Shown one piece after another: positions 18,799-28,247 of a stretch of DNA of 64,000 nucleotides. Below the pieces are notes generated by a model. That model was not told the DNA's origin and searched no databases. It saw only the letters and a list, made by a program, of their open reading frames with translations. The position numbers and the translations under genes were made by a program. The stretch is from Bacteroidales bacterium. GTDB lineage: Bacteria > Bacteroidota > Bacteroidia > Bacteroidales > JAIOZK01. The stretch's first letter is position 1, and every line of letters starts with the position of its first letter. The stretch is taken from the NCBI GenBank assembly GCA_021740625.1, contig JAIOZK010000020.1:1-64000 (forward strand). The letters run 5' to 3'.

Positions 18799-19648
18799 AA
18801 AATACAAGTACCTGCAGTTGGCCCTCAAACTGACTATAACCGCCGTGGCCCTCTATTTTGTGTTCAGGAAGATTGAGCTCGATAAATTGCTAACCTACTA
18901 TAAAACTGCAGATTTGCTTTATCTCTTCATTGCACTTACAGCTTTCGTTATGGGCCAGTTTATTTCTGCCCTGCGTCTCAATGTGTTTTTCAGGAAGATC
19001 GACCTGTATGTCAGCGACCGGAGCAATTTCAAGCTTTACCTGCTGGGCATGTTTTACAATGTTTTCCTGCCGGGTGGTATCGGTGGGGATGCTTACAAAA
19101 TCTATCTGCTGAAGAAAAAATTCAATTATAAAATACGTTCTCTTTTCTGGTGTATCTTTACCGACCGCCTGATCGGGCTACTGGTTTTGTTTTGCCTGGC
19201 GGTATTCCTCTTTCTATTCCTGCCGGGCTATGGTCGCTTTCAATGGTATGCCTGCTTGCTGATCCCCCTTGCTATCCTTGTTTATCATATCTTTATCCGG
19301 CAATTCCTGCCACAATTTAAAGGTATTTTTTTCGATACCTTCAGTCAGTCTTTTTTTATCCAGGTTTTGCAATTGTTCTGCGCATTGTTCATCTTGTTTG
19401 CTTTCGGCAGCAGCGAAGAATATGTTTCCTATTTGTTCCTTTTCCTGATTTCCTCCATCGTGGCCTCACTTCCCATAACAATTGGTGGGGTTGGAGCCCG
19501 TGAAATAACCTTTCTCTATGGGGCCGAAATGCTTGGATTGAACACCAATCTCTCAGTGGCCCTGAGTTTTATGTTTTACATCATGACACTCCTGACCTCT
19601 CTTTCAGGAATTTATTTTAGTTTAGATCATAAAAAAATTGCTTTGTGA
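18776..19648 (+). CDS. Lysylphosphatidylglycerol synthase TM region/flippase-like (UPF0104) protein
   Basis: NVFLPGGIGGDAYKIYLLKKK and PITIGGVGAREITFLY motifs. Confidence 0.88.
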   Translation: MAVKKENKKYKYLQLALKLTITAVALYFVFRKIELDKLLTYYKTADLLYLFIALTAFVMGQFISALRLNVFFRKIDLYVSDRSNFKLYLLGMFYNVFLPGGIGGDAYKIYLLKKKFNYKIRSLFWCIFTDRLIGLLVLFCLAVFLFLFLPGYGRFQWYACLLIPLAILVYHIFIRQFLPQFKGIFFDTFSQSFFIQVLQLFCALFILFAFGSSEEYVSYLFLFLISSIVASLPITIGGVGAREITFLYGAEMLGLNTNLSVALSFMFYIMTLLTSLSGIYFSLDHKKIAL

Positions 19649-20601
19649 TGAAAGATTTCGTTTCCATTATCATCCCGATTCACAACGAAGAACCCAATAT
19701 TGCCGAACTTACCGAGGGTATTGTTGCCGAGATGAAAACCACCAAATATGGTTTTGAACTGATCTATATCAATGACGGCAGCACCGATGATTCCTGGAAA
19801 AGGATCAGGGAAGTATCGGATAAATTCGAGGAAGTCAGGGGCATTGACCTGGCAGGCAACTACGGGCAAACCATTGCCATGCGGGTTGGTTTCAAAGAAA
19901 CAAAGGGAGATTTTATCATTGCTTATGATGGCGACCAGCAGCATGAACCCAGGTACCTGCACACCTTCATCAAATATCTGGAAGAAGGTTACGACATGGT
20001 GAGCGCTGACAAAGCCATCAGGGCGGACGGCTGGCTCAAAGACCGTTTTGCAAAGGCCGGACACTGGACCATCAGCAAGATCACCGGGGTAAAATTGCGC
20101 TATTTCGGAGCCACACCCAAAGCTTACCGCAGCTACATGGTGAAAGACCTGAATATGCTGGGCGATGAACACCGCTTCATCGGTGCTACCATGGTGAAGA
20201 AGGGAATTAAGTATATCGAATTCCCGATGACCATACAATCCCGCAAAGGCGGCAAAAGCAATTACAAACTGAGCAAGATCTTCCTGGTGATCATCGACCT
20301 GATCTTTTTGAAATTCATCCTGAGCTATATGAACAAGCCCTTTCGTCTTTTCGGTTTGTGGGGCGGACTGATATTTCTCATCGGCCTTGTTTTCAGCCTG
20401 ATCATGACCATCGGTTCTTTGTTCTTCGGCATCAACATCCGTGAGAACTACCTGGCTGAATTCCTGTTTTTTACCTCCATGACCCTGATCGGCCTGTTGC
20501 TGGTCAGCATTGGCATCCTGGCCGAGATCGGGATCTTTAACTATTATGCCGGAGACATCAAAAAGCCCTATGTCATCCGAAAAAAAACGGATGAGACCTG
20601 A
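19645..20601 (+). CDS. Polyprenyl-phosphate glycosyltransferase (GT2, DPM1/ArnC-like, with TM tail)
   Basis: SIIIPIHNEEPNIAELTEGI; YINDGSTDDSW; SRKGGKSNYKLSKI; TM tail. Confidence 0.9.
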   Translation: MMKDFVSIIIPIHNEEPNIAELTEGIVAEMKTTKYGFELIYINDGSTDDSWKRIREVSDKFEEVRGIDLAGNYGQTIAMRVGFKETKGDFIIAYDGDQQHEPRYLHTFIKYLEEGYDMVSADKAIRADGWLKDRFAKAGHWTISKITGVKLRYFGATPKAYRSYMVKDLNMLGDEHRFIGATMVKKGIKYIEFPMTIQSRKGGKSNYKLSKIFLVIIDLIFLKFILSYMNKPFRLFGLWGGLIFLIGLVFSLIMTIGSLFFGINIRENYLAEFLFFTSMTLIGLLLVSIGILAEIGIFNYYAGDIKKPYVIRKKTDET

Positions 20602-20618
20602 CACAATGCCGGTGTAAG

Positions 20619-21386
20619 ATGCACTACAAAACCATCGTCATATCAGACACGCACCTGGGTTCGGCCGATACAAAAGCCAAAGAACTTTCCAAGTTTCTGA
20701 AGGCAAATTCCTGTGAACGTCTGATCTTGAACGGGGACATCATCGATGCCTGGAACCTGAAAAGAAGCGGCAACTGGTCCAAAAAAGACACCCGCATTTT
20801 CAGGAGGATACTGAAAATGATGGAATCGCATGATACCGAAGTAATTTATGTGAAGGGAAACCATGATGATTTTTTGAACAATGTAATCCCTTTCAGTATG
20901 GGGAAGTTTTATGTCCTGAATTCTTATGAACTGAAATCGGGTGATAAGACACTCTTCGTAACCCATGGCGATATTTTCGATATGATAAGCACCAATATGA
21001 AATGGCTGGCCAACCTGGGGGATATGGGATACAAATTCTTGCTGTGGATGAACCGCAGGTATAACCAACGCAGGCGACTGAAAGGATTGCCTTACTATTC
21101 CCTTTCCCAGGAGATCAAACACAAAGTAAAACTCGCGGTAAATTTCATTTTCGATTTTGAAAACACCATGATAGAGTATGCCCGCAAACGCAATTACGAC
21201 GGGATCATATGCGGGCATATTCATCAGCCGGCTTTGAAAGTCATTGATGATTTATTGTACCTGAACTCCGGCGACTGGGTGGAAACCATGTCGGCCCTGG
21301 TCGAAGATTTCAATCACAAATGGCAGGTTGTTTATTATGATGATATCATTCCCTCCCAACAGGGTGAAATAATTTTCCCCGATTAA
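20619..21386 (+). CDS. LpxH-like metallophosphoesterase (UDP-2,3-diacylglucosamine diphosphatase family)
   Basis: ISDTHLGS, LNGDIIDAW, KGNHDD, THGD, CGHIHQP motifs. Confidence 0.9.
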   Translation: MHYKTIVISDTHLGSADTKAKELSKFLKANSCERLILNGDIIDAWNLKRSGNWSKKDTRIFRRILKMMESHDTEVIYVKGNHDDFLNNVIPFSMGKFYVLNSYELKSGDKTLFVTHGDIFDMISTNMKWLANLGDMGYKFLLWMNRRYNQRRRLKGLPYYSLSQEIKHKVKLAVNFIFDFENTMIEYARKRNYDGIICGHIHQPALKVIDDLLYLNSGDWVETMSALVEDFNHKWQVVYYDDIIPSQQGEIIFPD

Positions 21387-21464
21387 AGTTTAATTATCAT
21401 TCATACAATGCTTACAATGATCATTAATCACTAAATTTGTTGCTCATTCATACGCGAAGATTGC

Positions 21465-22541
21465 ATGCGGATCATCGACTGGTACATCATAAAAAAATTC
21501 CTGGGCACTTTTTTTTACGCCATTTCCCTCCTGATCATCATCGTGATCATCTTCGACATTTCCGAGAACATTGATGAATTTCTTGAAAACGACGCACCAT
21601 TCAACGAGATCGTATTCTCATATTATGTGAATTTTATCCCCTATTTTATCAATCTATTTATCTATCTTTTTACTTTCATCTCGGTGATCTTTTTCACTTC
21701 CAAGCTCGCATCCAATACGGAGATCATCGCCTTTTTGAGCAGTGGCATCAGTTTTTACCGTTTTCTCAGGCCTTATTTTATTTCAGCCATCTTCCTCGCA
21801 TTGCTTTCCTTTTACCTGGCCAATTTCCTGATCCCGCGCACCAACAAGACAAGGCGCATTTTCAAAACCACTTACATGGAAGAACTTATCAAAAGCAAGG
21901 ACCGCAATATTCACCTGCAGCTCAAGCCGGGGACTTATATTTACGTAGAGAATTTCAATGTACGCAGCAATTCGGGTTTTAAGTTCGCCATCGAAAAATT
22001 TGATGAGGAAAAACTGTATTACAAACTGAGGGGAGAGCGTATACGCTGGGATTCTGCCAGCCAGCATTGGATCATTACCGATTACTATGTTCGCCGGATC
22101 GACGGTTTGAATGAAAAGATCACCAAAGGACAGGAACTGGATACGGCGCTTGCATTGAGACCCTCAGACCTGTATGTGTATAAAGAGGATTTTGAAGAAA
22201 TGAACTTCTGGGAGCTGAACGAAAAAATCGCTGCCGAAAAACTCAAAGGCAGCGAAAAGGTAAAAATGTACGAGGTTGAAAAGAGCAAAAGACTCGCATC
22301 GCCTTTTGCCACACTAGTGATGACGCTGATCGGTGTTTCCCTTTCGAGCCGGAAAATGCGCGGAGGCATCGGCATGCATCTCGGACTGGGGATCGGGATT
22401 ACTTTCCTGTATATCCTGTTTATGCAAATCAGCACGGTGTTTGCCACCCTGGGGAATTTACCGACCAACCTGGCGGCATGGGTGCCCAATATAATTTTTA
22501 CCATGCTGGGAATTTACCTGTTGATGAAAGCTCCGAAGTAG
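21465..22541 (+). CDS. LptF/LptG family permease
   Basis: MRIIDWYIIKKFLGTFFYAISLL, six TM pattern, C-terminal permease helices. Confidence 0.9.
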   Translation: MRIIDWYIIKKFLGTFFYAISLLIIIVIIFDISENIDEFLENDAPFNEIVFSYYVNFIPYFINLFIYLFTFISVIFFTSKLASNTEIIAFLSSGISFYRFLRPYFISAIFLALLSFYLANFLIPRTNKTRRIFKTTYMEELIKSKDRNIHLQLKPGTYIYVENFNVRSNSGFKFAIEKFDEEKLYYKLRGERIRWDSASQHWIITDYYVRRIDGLNEKITKGQELDTALALRPSDLYVYKEDFEEMNFWELNEKIAAEKLKGSEKVKMYEVEKSKRLASPFATLVMTLIGVSLSSRKMRGGIGMHLGLGIGITFLYILFMQISTVFATLGNLPTNLAAWVPNIIFTMLGIYLLMKAPK

Positions 22542-22552
22542 CACTGCAAAAC

Positions 22553-22724
22553 TAATTAGAGTCTGTCCATAAACTCGCCCTCCTTCGCAAACCCCTCTAA
22601 CTCTCCGCCTAAGGCTGAGAGAACCATCCAACCCCTTGGCTGTGTGGGGGATTTTCCCTTCAGGGGACTAAGGGGGTGCGGAGGGTGGTGGTAAAATTGA
22701 GACTTTATGGACAGACTCTAATTA
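22553..22724. mobile_element. MITE-like element copy E, 21-bp TIR TAATTAGAGTCTGTCCATAAA
   Basis: Perfect 21-bp inverted termini at 22553-22573 and 22704-22724. Confidence 0.8.
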
Positions 22725-24049
22725 ATCTCCACCTTCCCATCATATGATTTGATCCTGATGACCGAATTCTTTTTGGGCGATCCCCCTTTTTTGATGTAAT
22801 CGGCCAGCAGTTTTTCGGATTCTTTTTCCAGGATGATCTCATCAAATTTCCTTTTATCCAGATCTATGTTCGTATATCTTGAATCGATGGATATTTTGTA
22901 ATCGGCTTTGTCATCAACATCGATCTCGAGATTGGTATATTTTGTTTCCAGTTCAACCAGATCAAAACCGGGTTTTAAATGATTCACATTGATGTTATCA
23001 TCATATGAATTCAGCTTGAATTTTTCCTCAATAATACCAATGGTGAAAGTAGTGTATTTGCTGTTCCCCTCAAGCGATGCAATGCCCCTGAAACTGATCT
23101 TATCATCATAGCTTTGCAGGTCAACATGCTCCTCAATATTTCCGAATGCCATGCGGGAATAGGAACTTTTTAGGTTGAGCATGTTGAGATTGCCAAAATC
23201 AAATGAGCAGTCATATGCATCCAGGACCACCTCGTTCAGGTTGGTCGTGACCAGGGTGGTGTATTTGGCTGTTCCTTCAATCCCGCTTACCTTGTCAAAA
23301 TATATCTTGTCATCATAAGAATTCAGTTTTACCCCCATACATTCCTTTACATGAACCTTTGAATATTTTGAATCGAGTTCCAATGTACCTGCATTGCCAA
23401 TTTCCACATCGCTATCGTAAAGCTTCAACACACATTCTTCCATTTCACTGGCGATCAAATCTGTATAACGCAGATCAAAGCTTATGGGTGCAGCACATCG
23501 CACCAGTTCAAGATTTCCATCATAAACCGTGAGCTTGGAACGGGCAAAAAGGGCATCGATTTGTATATCGGAATAACTGCTATTCAGGAAAAACTCATTG
23601 TTACGGGGTATGTATACTGTATAATTCACCTTGTAACTTTCGATATCAATTGATTTCCCGTTCTCAAATTTCATGCTTGTGGAACGACTGAATGAACTGT
23701 TTTTTGTTGAGAGTGATTCAAAGAATTTAGTATCAATGATAAGATGTTCCTCATTGATTTCGACCATAGGATTGCGGATGGCTTTTACAAATGTTTCCAG
23801 GTCTTCTGGCTTCTTCACCTCTATGGTATATTCCACCCGCAGGCGCATTTGTTGCTTGTCCCAGGTATTAATTTTTACATCCCCGAGTTTATTGTAAAAA
23901 CCGATTTCCGTATTGGCATCTACATCATAATTCTTTTCAAATACATCCGATTTGGAGACTTCCTGTGTATAAATATTTCCGGAAAAAATCAGCATGCCTG
24001 AAATCAGCATGCTAATAAATGATATTATCATTTTCTTTTCTGTTCTCAT
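22718..24049 (-). CDS. Secreted repeat protein (DUF4097/putative adhesin-like, predicted beta-solenoid)
   Basis: Signal peptide; alternating SYDDxI.F and KYT/SYS motifs about every 20-25 aa. Confidence 0.7.
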   Translation of the reverse strand: MRTEKKMIISFISMLISGMLIFSGNIYTQEVSKSDVFEKNYDVDANTEIGFYNKLGDVKINTWDKQQMRLRVEYTIEVKKPEDLETFVKAIRNPMVEINEEHLIIDTKFFESLSTKNSSFSRSTSMKFENGKSIDIESYKVNYTVYIPRNNEFFLNSSYSDIQIDALFARSKLTVYDGNLELVRCAAPISFDLRYTDLIASEMEECVLKLYDSDVEIGNAGTLELDSKYSKVHVKECMGVKLNSYDDKIYFDKVSGIEGTAKYTTLVTTNLNEVVLDAYDCSFDFGNLNMLNLKSSYSRMAFGNIEEHVDLQSYDDKISFRGIASLEGNSKYTTFTIGIIEEKFKLNSYDDNINVNHLKPGFDLVELETKYTNLEIDVDDKADYKISIDSRYTNIDLDKRKFDEIILEKESEKLLADYIKKGGSPKKNSVIRIKSYDGKVEIN

Positions 24050-24557
24050 AATTCTGTTTTTTTTCAATTTCGTTTAACAAGCGGTCGAGCAACCTGATCT
24101 TTTGCACGTAGTATTTTTGCAGCGCATGTTTAATTTCAGGCCGTTCACCCATTTTTTTCATGTCTTTTAAGTATTCAAGGTGGACTTTCTCAATTTCTTC
24201 CAGTTCATTCATCAACCAGGGGAAATCTTCAATATCCAATTGCTGGCTGTCAATTTCCTGCCACCTGGCATTGATGGCTTTGTTATACATATGCTGTTGT
24301 GAAAGAAAGGATTTTTCAGCAATATCATGTCCATTTTGCTCCGGATTCTGTTTGATCTCATACAAAACAACAATTCCTGCTGTTACAAAAGCAAGGATCA
24401 ATGCGGCAGCTTTCCAGAAAAGGTATTTTCTTTTCAGGTTGTCCTTGCCTGAAAGATGTGACTGGATTTCCTGCCAGATCATTTTGTCATCGGCACTTTC
24501 AACATCCAGCCTTTTCCTGTTATTGCTGATATATTTTTCCAGATCCTTAATTTTCAT
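24012..24557 (-). CDS. Single-TM hypothetical protein, candidate anti-sigma factor
   Basis: Soluble N-terminus, one TM (AAALILAFVTAGIVVLYEI), C-terminal helical region; overlaps the ECF sigma gene. Confidence 0.6.
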   Translation of the reverse strand: MKIKDLEKYISNNRKRLDVESADDKMIWQEIQSHLSGKDNLKRKYLFWKAAALILAFVTAGIVVLYEIKQNPEQNGHDIAEKSFLSQQHMYNKAINARWQEIDSQQLDIEDFPWLMNELEEIEKVHLEYLKDMKKMGERPEIKHALQKYYVQKIRLLDRLLNEIEKKQNYENRKENDNIIY

Positions 24558-25089
24558 TTTCCAGGAGTTTTTGTTGCAGCAGGAAAATGGCCCGCCGATA
24601 CTGTGACTTTGAAGTTGATTCGGAAATATCGAGCATTTCAGCTATTTCCTTATGTTTATACCCCTCAAGCAAATAAAGGTTCAGAACGACCCTGGCGCCC
24701 TCGGGCAATTCCTTGATCGCAAAGTGTATTTTTTCCGGGCTTAGCACAAAATCGTTGTCTTCATTAAGATCAGGCACATCCCCGGCGTTTTCCAGTTCCG
24801 TGAACAGGGGTTTCTTCTTCCGCAGAAAGTTCAGGGAACGATTGATGACGATCTTTTTCATCCATGCACCAAAAGAGACTTTCCCGCTGAATGCACCGAG
24901 ATTCTCAAAGGCAGCAATGAATGAATCCTGCAGTATATCCTGCGCATCTTCTTTGTTCTGAACCATCCTGACACAAATATTATACATAGCCTTTGCATAC
25001 AAATGATACAATTGAAAACGGGCATTACGATCTCCTTTGAGACAAAGGCCGATCAAATCAGCGTGTATTTCCCTGTTTCCCTCCTTCAA
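24547..25089 (-). CDS. ECF-type RNA polymerase sigma-70 factor
   Basis: NKEDAQDILQDSFIAAFENL; YKHKEIAEMLDISESTSKSQYRRA. Confidence 0.92.
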   Translation of the reverse strand: MKEGNREIHADLIGLCLKGDRNARFQLYHLYAKAMYNICVRMVQNKEDAQDILQDSFIAAFENLGAFSGKVSFGAWMKKIVINRSLNFLRKKKPLFTELENAGDVPDLNEDNDFVLSPEKIHFAIKELPEGARVVLNLYLLEGYKHKEIAEMLDISESTSKSQYRRAIFLLQQKLLENEN

Positions 25090-25117
25090 AAATTACTGAT
25101 TTATTATAAAGACAACT

Positions 25118-25157
25118 AAAAATAAAAAAAGACGGAATTTTATCCGAGAAATCCGTC
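25118..25157 (-). terminator. Intrinsic terminator overlapping the ispE stop codon
   Basis: GACGGA/TCCGTC stem flanking the stop, followed on the minus strand by T7ATTTT. Confidence 0.6.
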
Positions 25158-25955
25158 CCAGACGAAATATTTTTCCAATTTGCTGCAGTGAGCAGGTGCT
25201 TCCCTGAACAAAGCATAAAGCGCTGTTCCGCTGCCACTCATGGAAGCATACACCGCACCTTCTTCATACAATTGTTCTTTGATTTTCCGGATTTCCGGAA
25301 AGCGCCCAAAAACATAATCTTCGAAATCATTCACCAGAACGCCCTTCCATTGTGATGGCGCTGTGTTTTCTATCAGTTCCTGCAATTCATATTTTTTCTT
25401 CCCAGCTTTGATATTCCTGTATGCCTCCGCTGTTGAAACAGATATATCGGGCTTTACGATACGGATGTGATATCCTTTCAAATCAAGCTTTGTCTCTGAA
25501 AACACATTGCCTCTTCCGCTGGCATAAACAGCTTCGTTCCTGATAAAAAAAGGACAATCGCTTCCTAGCTCTGCTGCCATTTGCATAAGTTGATTGTGCG
25601 GAATTGCCAGGTCAAACAATTCGCTCATCATTTGCAGGCAAAAAGCCGCATCGGCAGATCCCCCGCCAAGTCCCGCTCCCATGGGAATATGTTTGTGCAA
25701 ATGCATTTCAATCGCGGGAAAGTCGTAATTCTCTGACAAAAGTTCGACAGCTTGCTCACATATGTTTTTCCCACTACCCGGGATTTTCAAACCGGAATAA
25801 TGAAAAGAATGCTCCTGACATTTTGATGGTATAATCTCAAGTGCATCACAAAAGGCAACCGGATAATAAACCGTTTCAATATCATGAAAACCGTCTTTTC
25901 TTTTTCCGGCTACAATTAAACCCAGATTAACTTTAGCATTGGGAAAGCTGATCAT
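25140..25955 (-). CDS. ispE: 4-diphosphocytidyl-2-C-methyl-D-erythritol kinase
   Basis: FPNAKVNLGLIVAGKRKDGFHDIETV; PMGAGLGGGSADAA; SGSGTALYALF. Confidence 0.95.
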   Translation of the reverse strand: MISFPNAKVNLGLIVAGKRKDGFHDIETVYYPVAFCDALEIIPSKCQEHSFHYSGLKIPGSGKNICEQAVELLSENYDFPAIEMHLHKHIPMGAGLGGGSADAAFCLQMMSELFDLAIPHNQLMQMAAELGSDCPFFIRNEAVYASGRGNVFSETKLDLKGYHIRIVKPDISVSTAEAYRNIKAGKKKYELQELIENTAPSQWKGVLVNDFEDYVFGRFPEIRKIKEQLYEEGAVYASMSGSGTALYALFREAPAHCSKLEKYFVWDGFLG

Positions 25956-26053
25956 CTTAAATAAGAAATAAAATCCTTTACATTTCATAACAAATTTATA
26001 AAATACAGGCTGTATATGCTAAAGTTTGTATTTTTGAGGTCTAACTTCTTTCT

Positions 26054-27577
26054 ATGGCCTTAATCAATTCAGTATTATCGTGGTTGATGAAAAAGCGTTT
26101 CCACCAGATCGAGCTTTTCATCAAGTATCCACATGATGTTCAGGAAGAGTGGTTCAAACGCTTGATAAGCGCAGGCAGTCAGACAGCCTGGGGAAAAGAA
26201 TACGGTTATTCTGAGATCAGCAATGTTGAACAATTCAAAAGCAAAGTTCCGGTAAACGACTACGACAGTCTAAAACCTTATATTGAGAGGTTGAGAAATG
26301 GCGAGCAATATGTTTTGTGGAATACAGAGGTGAAGTGGTTTGCAAAATCTTCCGGTACCACAAGCGACAAAAGCAAGTTCATTCCTGTGAGCAATGAAGC
26401 ACTGGAAGAATGCCATTTCAAAGGTGGCAAGGATATGCTTTCGATATACTGCAGCCTGTATCCCGAAACAAAACTTTTCAGCGGCAAAGGTCTGGCCATG
26501 GGGGGAAGTCATAAAATTTCGGAGATCAACAATGAAGAATTCCTGGTGGGTGACCTGTCAGCCATCATCATAGAAAACCTGCCGTACTGGGCCGAATTTA
26601 TCCGGGTTCCCAAGAAAAAGCTGGCCCTGCATGATAAATGGGAAGAAAAGATAGAAATGATGGCGAAAGCTGCCATTCCGCATAAAGTCACCAATATTTC
26701 AGGCGTTCCATCCTGGACCTTACTCCTGCTGAAGCATGTGCTGGAGATCACCGGCAAAGAAGATATCTCGCAGGTTTGGCCCGAGCTGGAGGTGTTTTTT
26801 CATGGTGGTGTTAATTTCGAACCTTATCAGGAGCAATTTAAGACATTGATCAGATCCGGCAACATGAAGTACCTGGAGACCTACAACGCATCCGAAGGAT
26901 TTTTCGGGATCCAGGACAGCAGGGATTCCAAAGAAATGCTGCTGATGCTGGATTATGGTATCTATTATGAGTTCATGCCCATGGAAGAATTAGGCAAGGA
27001 TCACCCCAAAACCCTTCGATTGGATGAAGTAGACCTGAACACCAATTATGCCCTGATCATTTCCACCAACGGAGGCCTCTGGCGCTATATGATCGGTGAT
27101 ACAATACAATTTACCAGTTTGTCACCTTATAAGATAAAGATCACCGGGAGGACTAAAAATTTTATCAACGCAGTGGGTGAAGAACTGATCGTTGACAATG
27201 CCGAAAAAGCCATCACGCAAGCCGGGAAGAAACATCAGGCCATTGTTTCAGAATTTACTGCAGCACCGGTTTATTTCAGCAAAGATGATAATGCAGCCCA
27301 CGAATGGCTCATCGAGTTTGAAAAGAAACCTGCCGACCTGGAAACTTATATAAATGATCTGGATGCTGCACTGCAATCATTGAATTCGGATTATGAAGCC
27401 AAAAGATACAACGATATGGTGCTTCGAAGGCCACTGGTGAAAAGTGTTCCCACGGGAACCTTTTATAACTGGATGAAGCAAAGAGGAAAGCTGGGCGGAC
27501 AAAACAAAGTCCCCAGGCTGTCGAACAACAGGAAACATGTCGAGAGCATTTTAAGCATGCTTGACGAGAGGCAATAG
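26054..27577 (+). CDS. GH3 auxin-responsive promoter family (acyl-adenylate/amido synthetase) protein
   Basis: FAKSSGTTSDKSKFIPVSNE; YNASEGFFGIQD; YMIGDTIQFTSL. Confidence 0.9.
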   Translation: MALINSVLSWLMKKRFHQIELFIKYPHDVQEEWFKRLISAGSQTAWGKEYGYSEISNVEQFKSKVPVNDYDSLKPYIERLRNGEQYVLWNTEVKWFAKSSGTTSDKSKFIPVSNEALEECHFKGGKDMLSIYCSLYPETKLFSGKGLAMGGSHKISEINNEEFLVGDLSAIIIENLPYWAEFIRVPKKKLALHDKWEEKIEMMAKAAIPHKVTNISGVPSWTLLLLKHVLEITGKEDISQVWPELEVFFHGGVNFEPYQEQFKTLIRSGNMKYLETYNASEGFFGIQDSRDSKEMLLMLDYGIYYEFMPMEELGKDHPKTLRLDEVDLNTNYALIISTNGGLWRYMIGDTIQFTSLSPYKIKITGRTKNFINAVGEELIVDNAEKAITQAGKKHQAIVSEFTAAPVYFSKDDNAAHEWLIEFEKKPADLETYINDLDAALQSLNSDYEAKRYNDMVLRRPLVKSVPTGTFYNWMKQRGKLGGQNKVPRLSNNRKHVESILSMLDERQ

Positions 27578-27608
27578 AAAAATTTTTAAATTCGTAAAAA
27601 AATAAAGA

Positions 27609-28229
27609 ATGCACATAGCGGTAGCAGGCAATATCGGTTCAGGCAAAACCACCCTGACCAGATTATTATCAAAGCATTTTGGCTGGACAGCACAATATGA
27701 GGATGTTGAATCAAATCCCTATCTGCATAGTTTTTACGAGGACATGCAGCGATGGTCTTTTAACCTGCAGGTATATTTTCTGAACAGCCGTTTCAGACAG
27801 ATCATCAACATTCGCCAGGGTGAAAAAACAGTGATCCAGGACAGGACCATTTATGAAGATGCTTATATTTTTGCCCCCAACCTGCACCAGATGAACCTGA
27901 TGACCACCCGTGATTTTGAGAATTACAGCAGCCTGTTCGAACTGATGAGTTCATTCATTCAGGCACCCGACCTATTGATTTACCTGCGTTCAAGTGTTCC
28001 GAACCTGGTAAATCATATTCAAAAAAGAGGCCGGGAATATGAAGCCTCGATCCGGCTGGACTATTTGAAGCGCCTGAACGAAAGATACGAAACCTGGATC
28101 AACAAATACGATTTGGGAAAATTACTTGTGATCAATGTTGATGAAGTCAAGTTTGAAGATAAAGCAGAAGACCTGGGGATGATCATAGAAAAGATCAATG
28201 CCGAGATACACGGCCTCTTCCAGGAATAA
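27609..28229 (+). CDS. Deoxynucleoside kinase
   Basis: MHIAVAGNIGSGKTTLTRLLSKHF; IQDRTIYEDA. Confidence 0.93.
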   Translation: MHIAVAGNIGSGKTTLTRLLSKHFGWTAQYEDVESNPYLHSFYEDMQRWSFNLQVYFLNSRFRQIINIRQGEKTVIQDRTIYEDAYIFAPNLHQMNLMTTRDFENYSSLFELMSSFIQAPDLLIYLRSSVPNLVNHIQKRGREYEASIRLDYLKRLNERYETWINKYDLGKLLVINVDEVKFEDKAEDLGMIIEKINAEIHGLFQE

Positions 28230-28247
28230 TCCAGACAAGTATAAATT

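Noticed and set aside
19627-20604. 325-aa minus-strand ORF
   Set aside because: Fully antisense to the well-supported DPM1/ArnC-like glycosyltransferase; no recognisable domain
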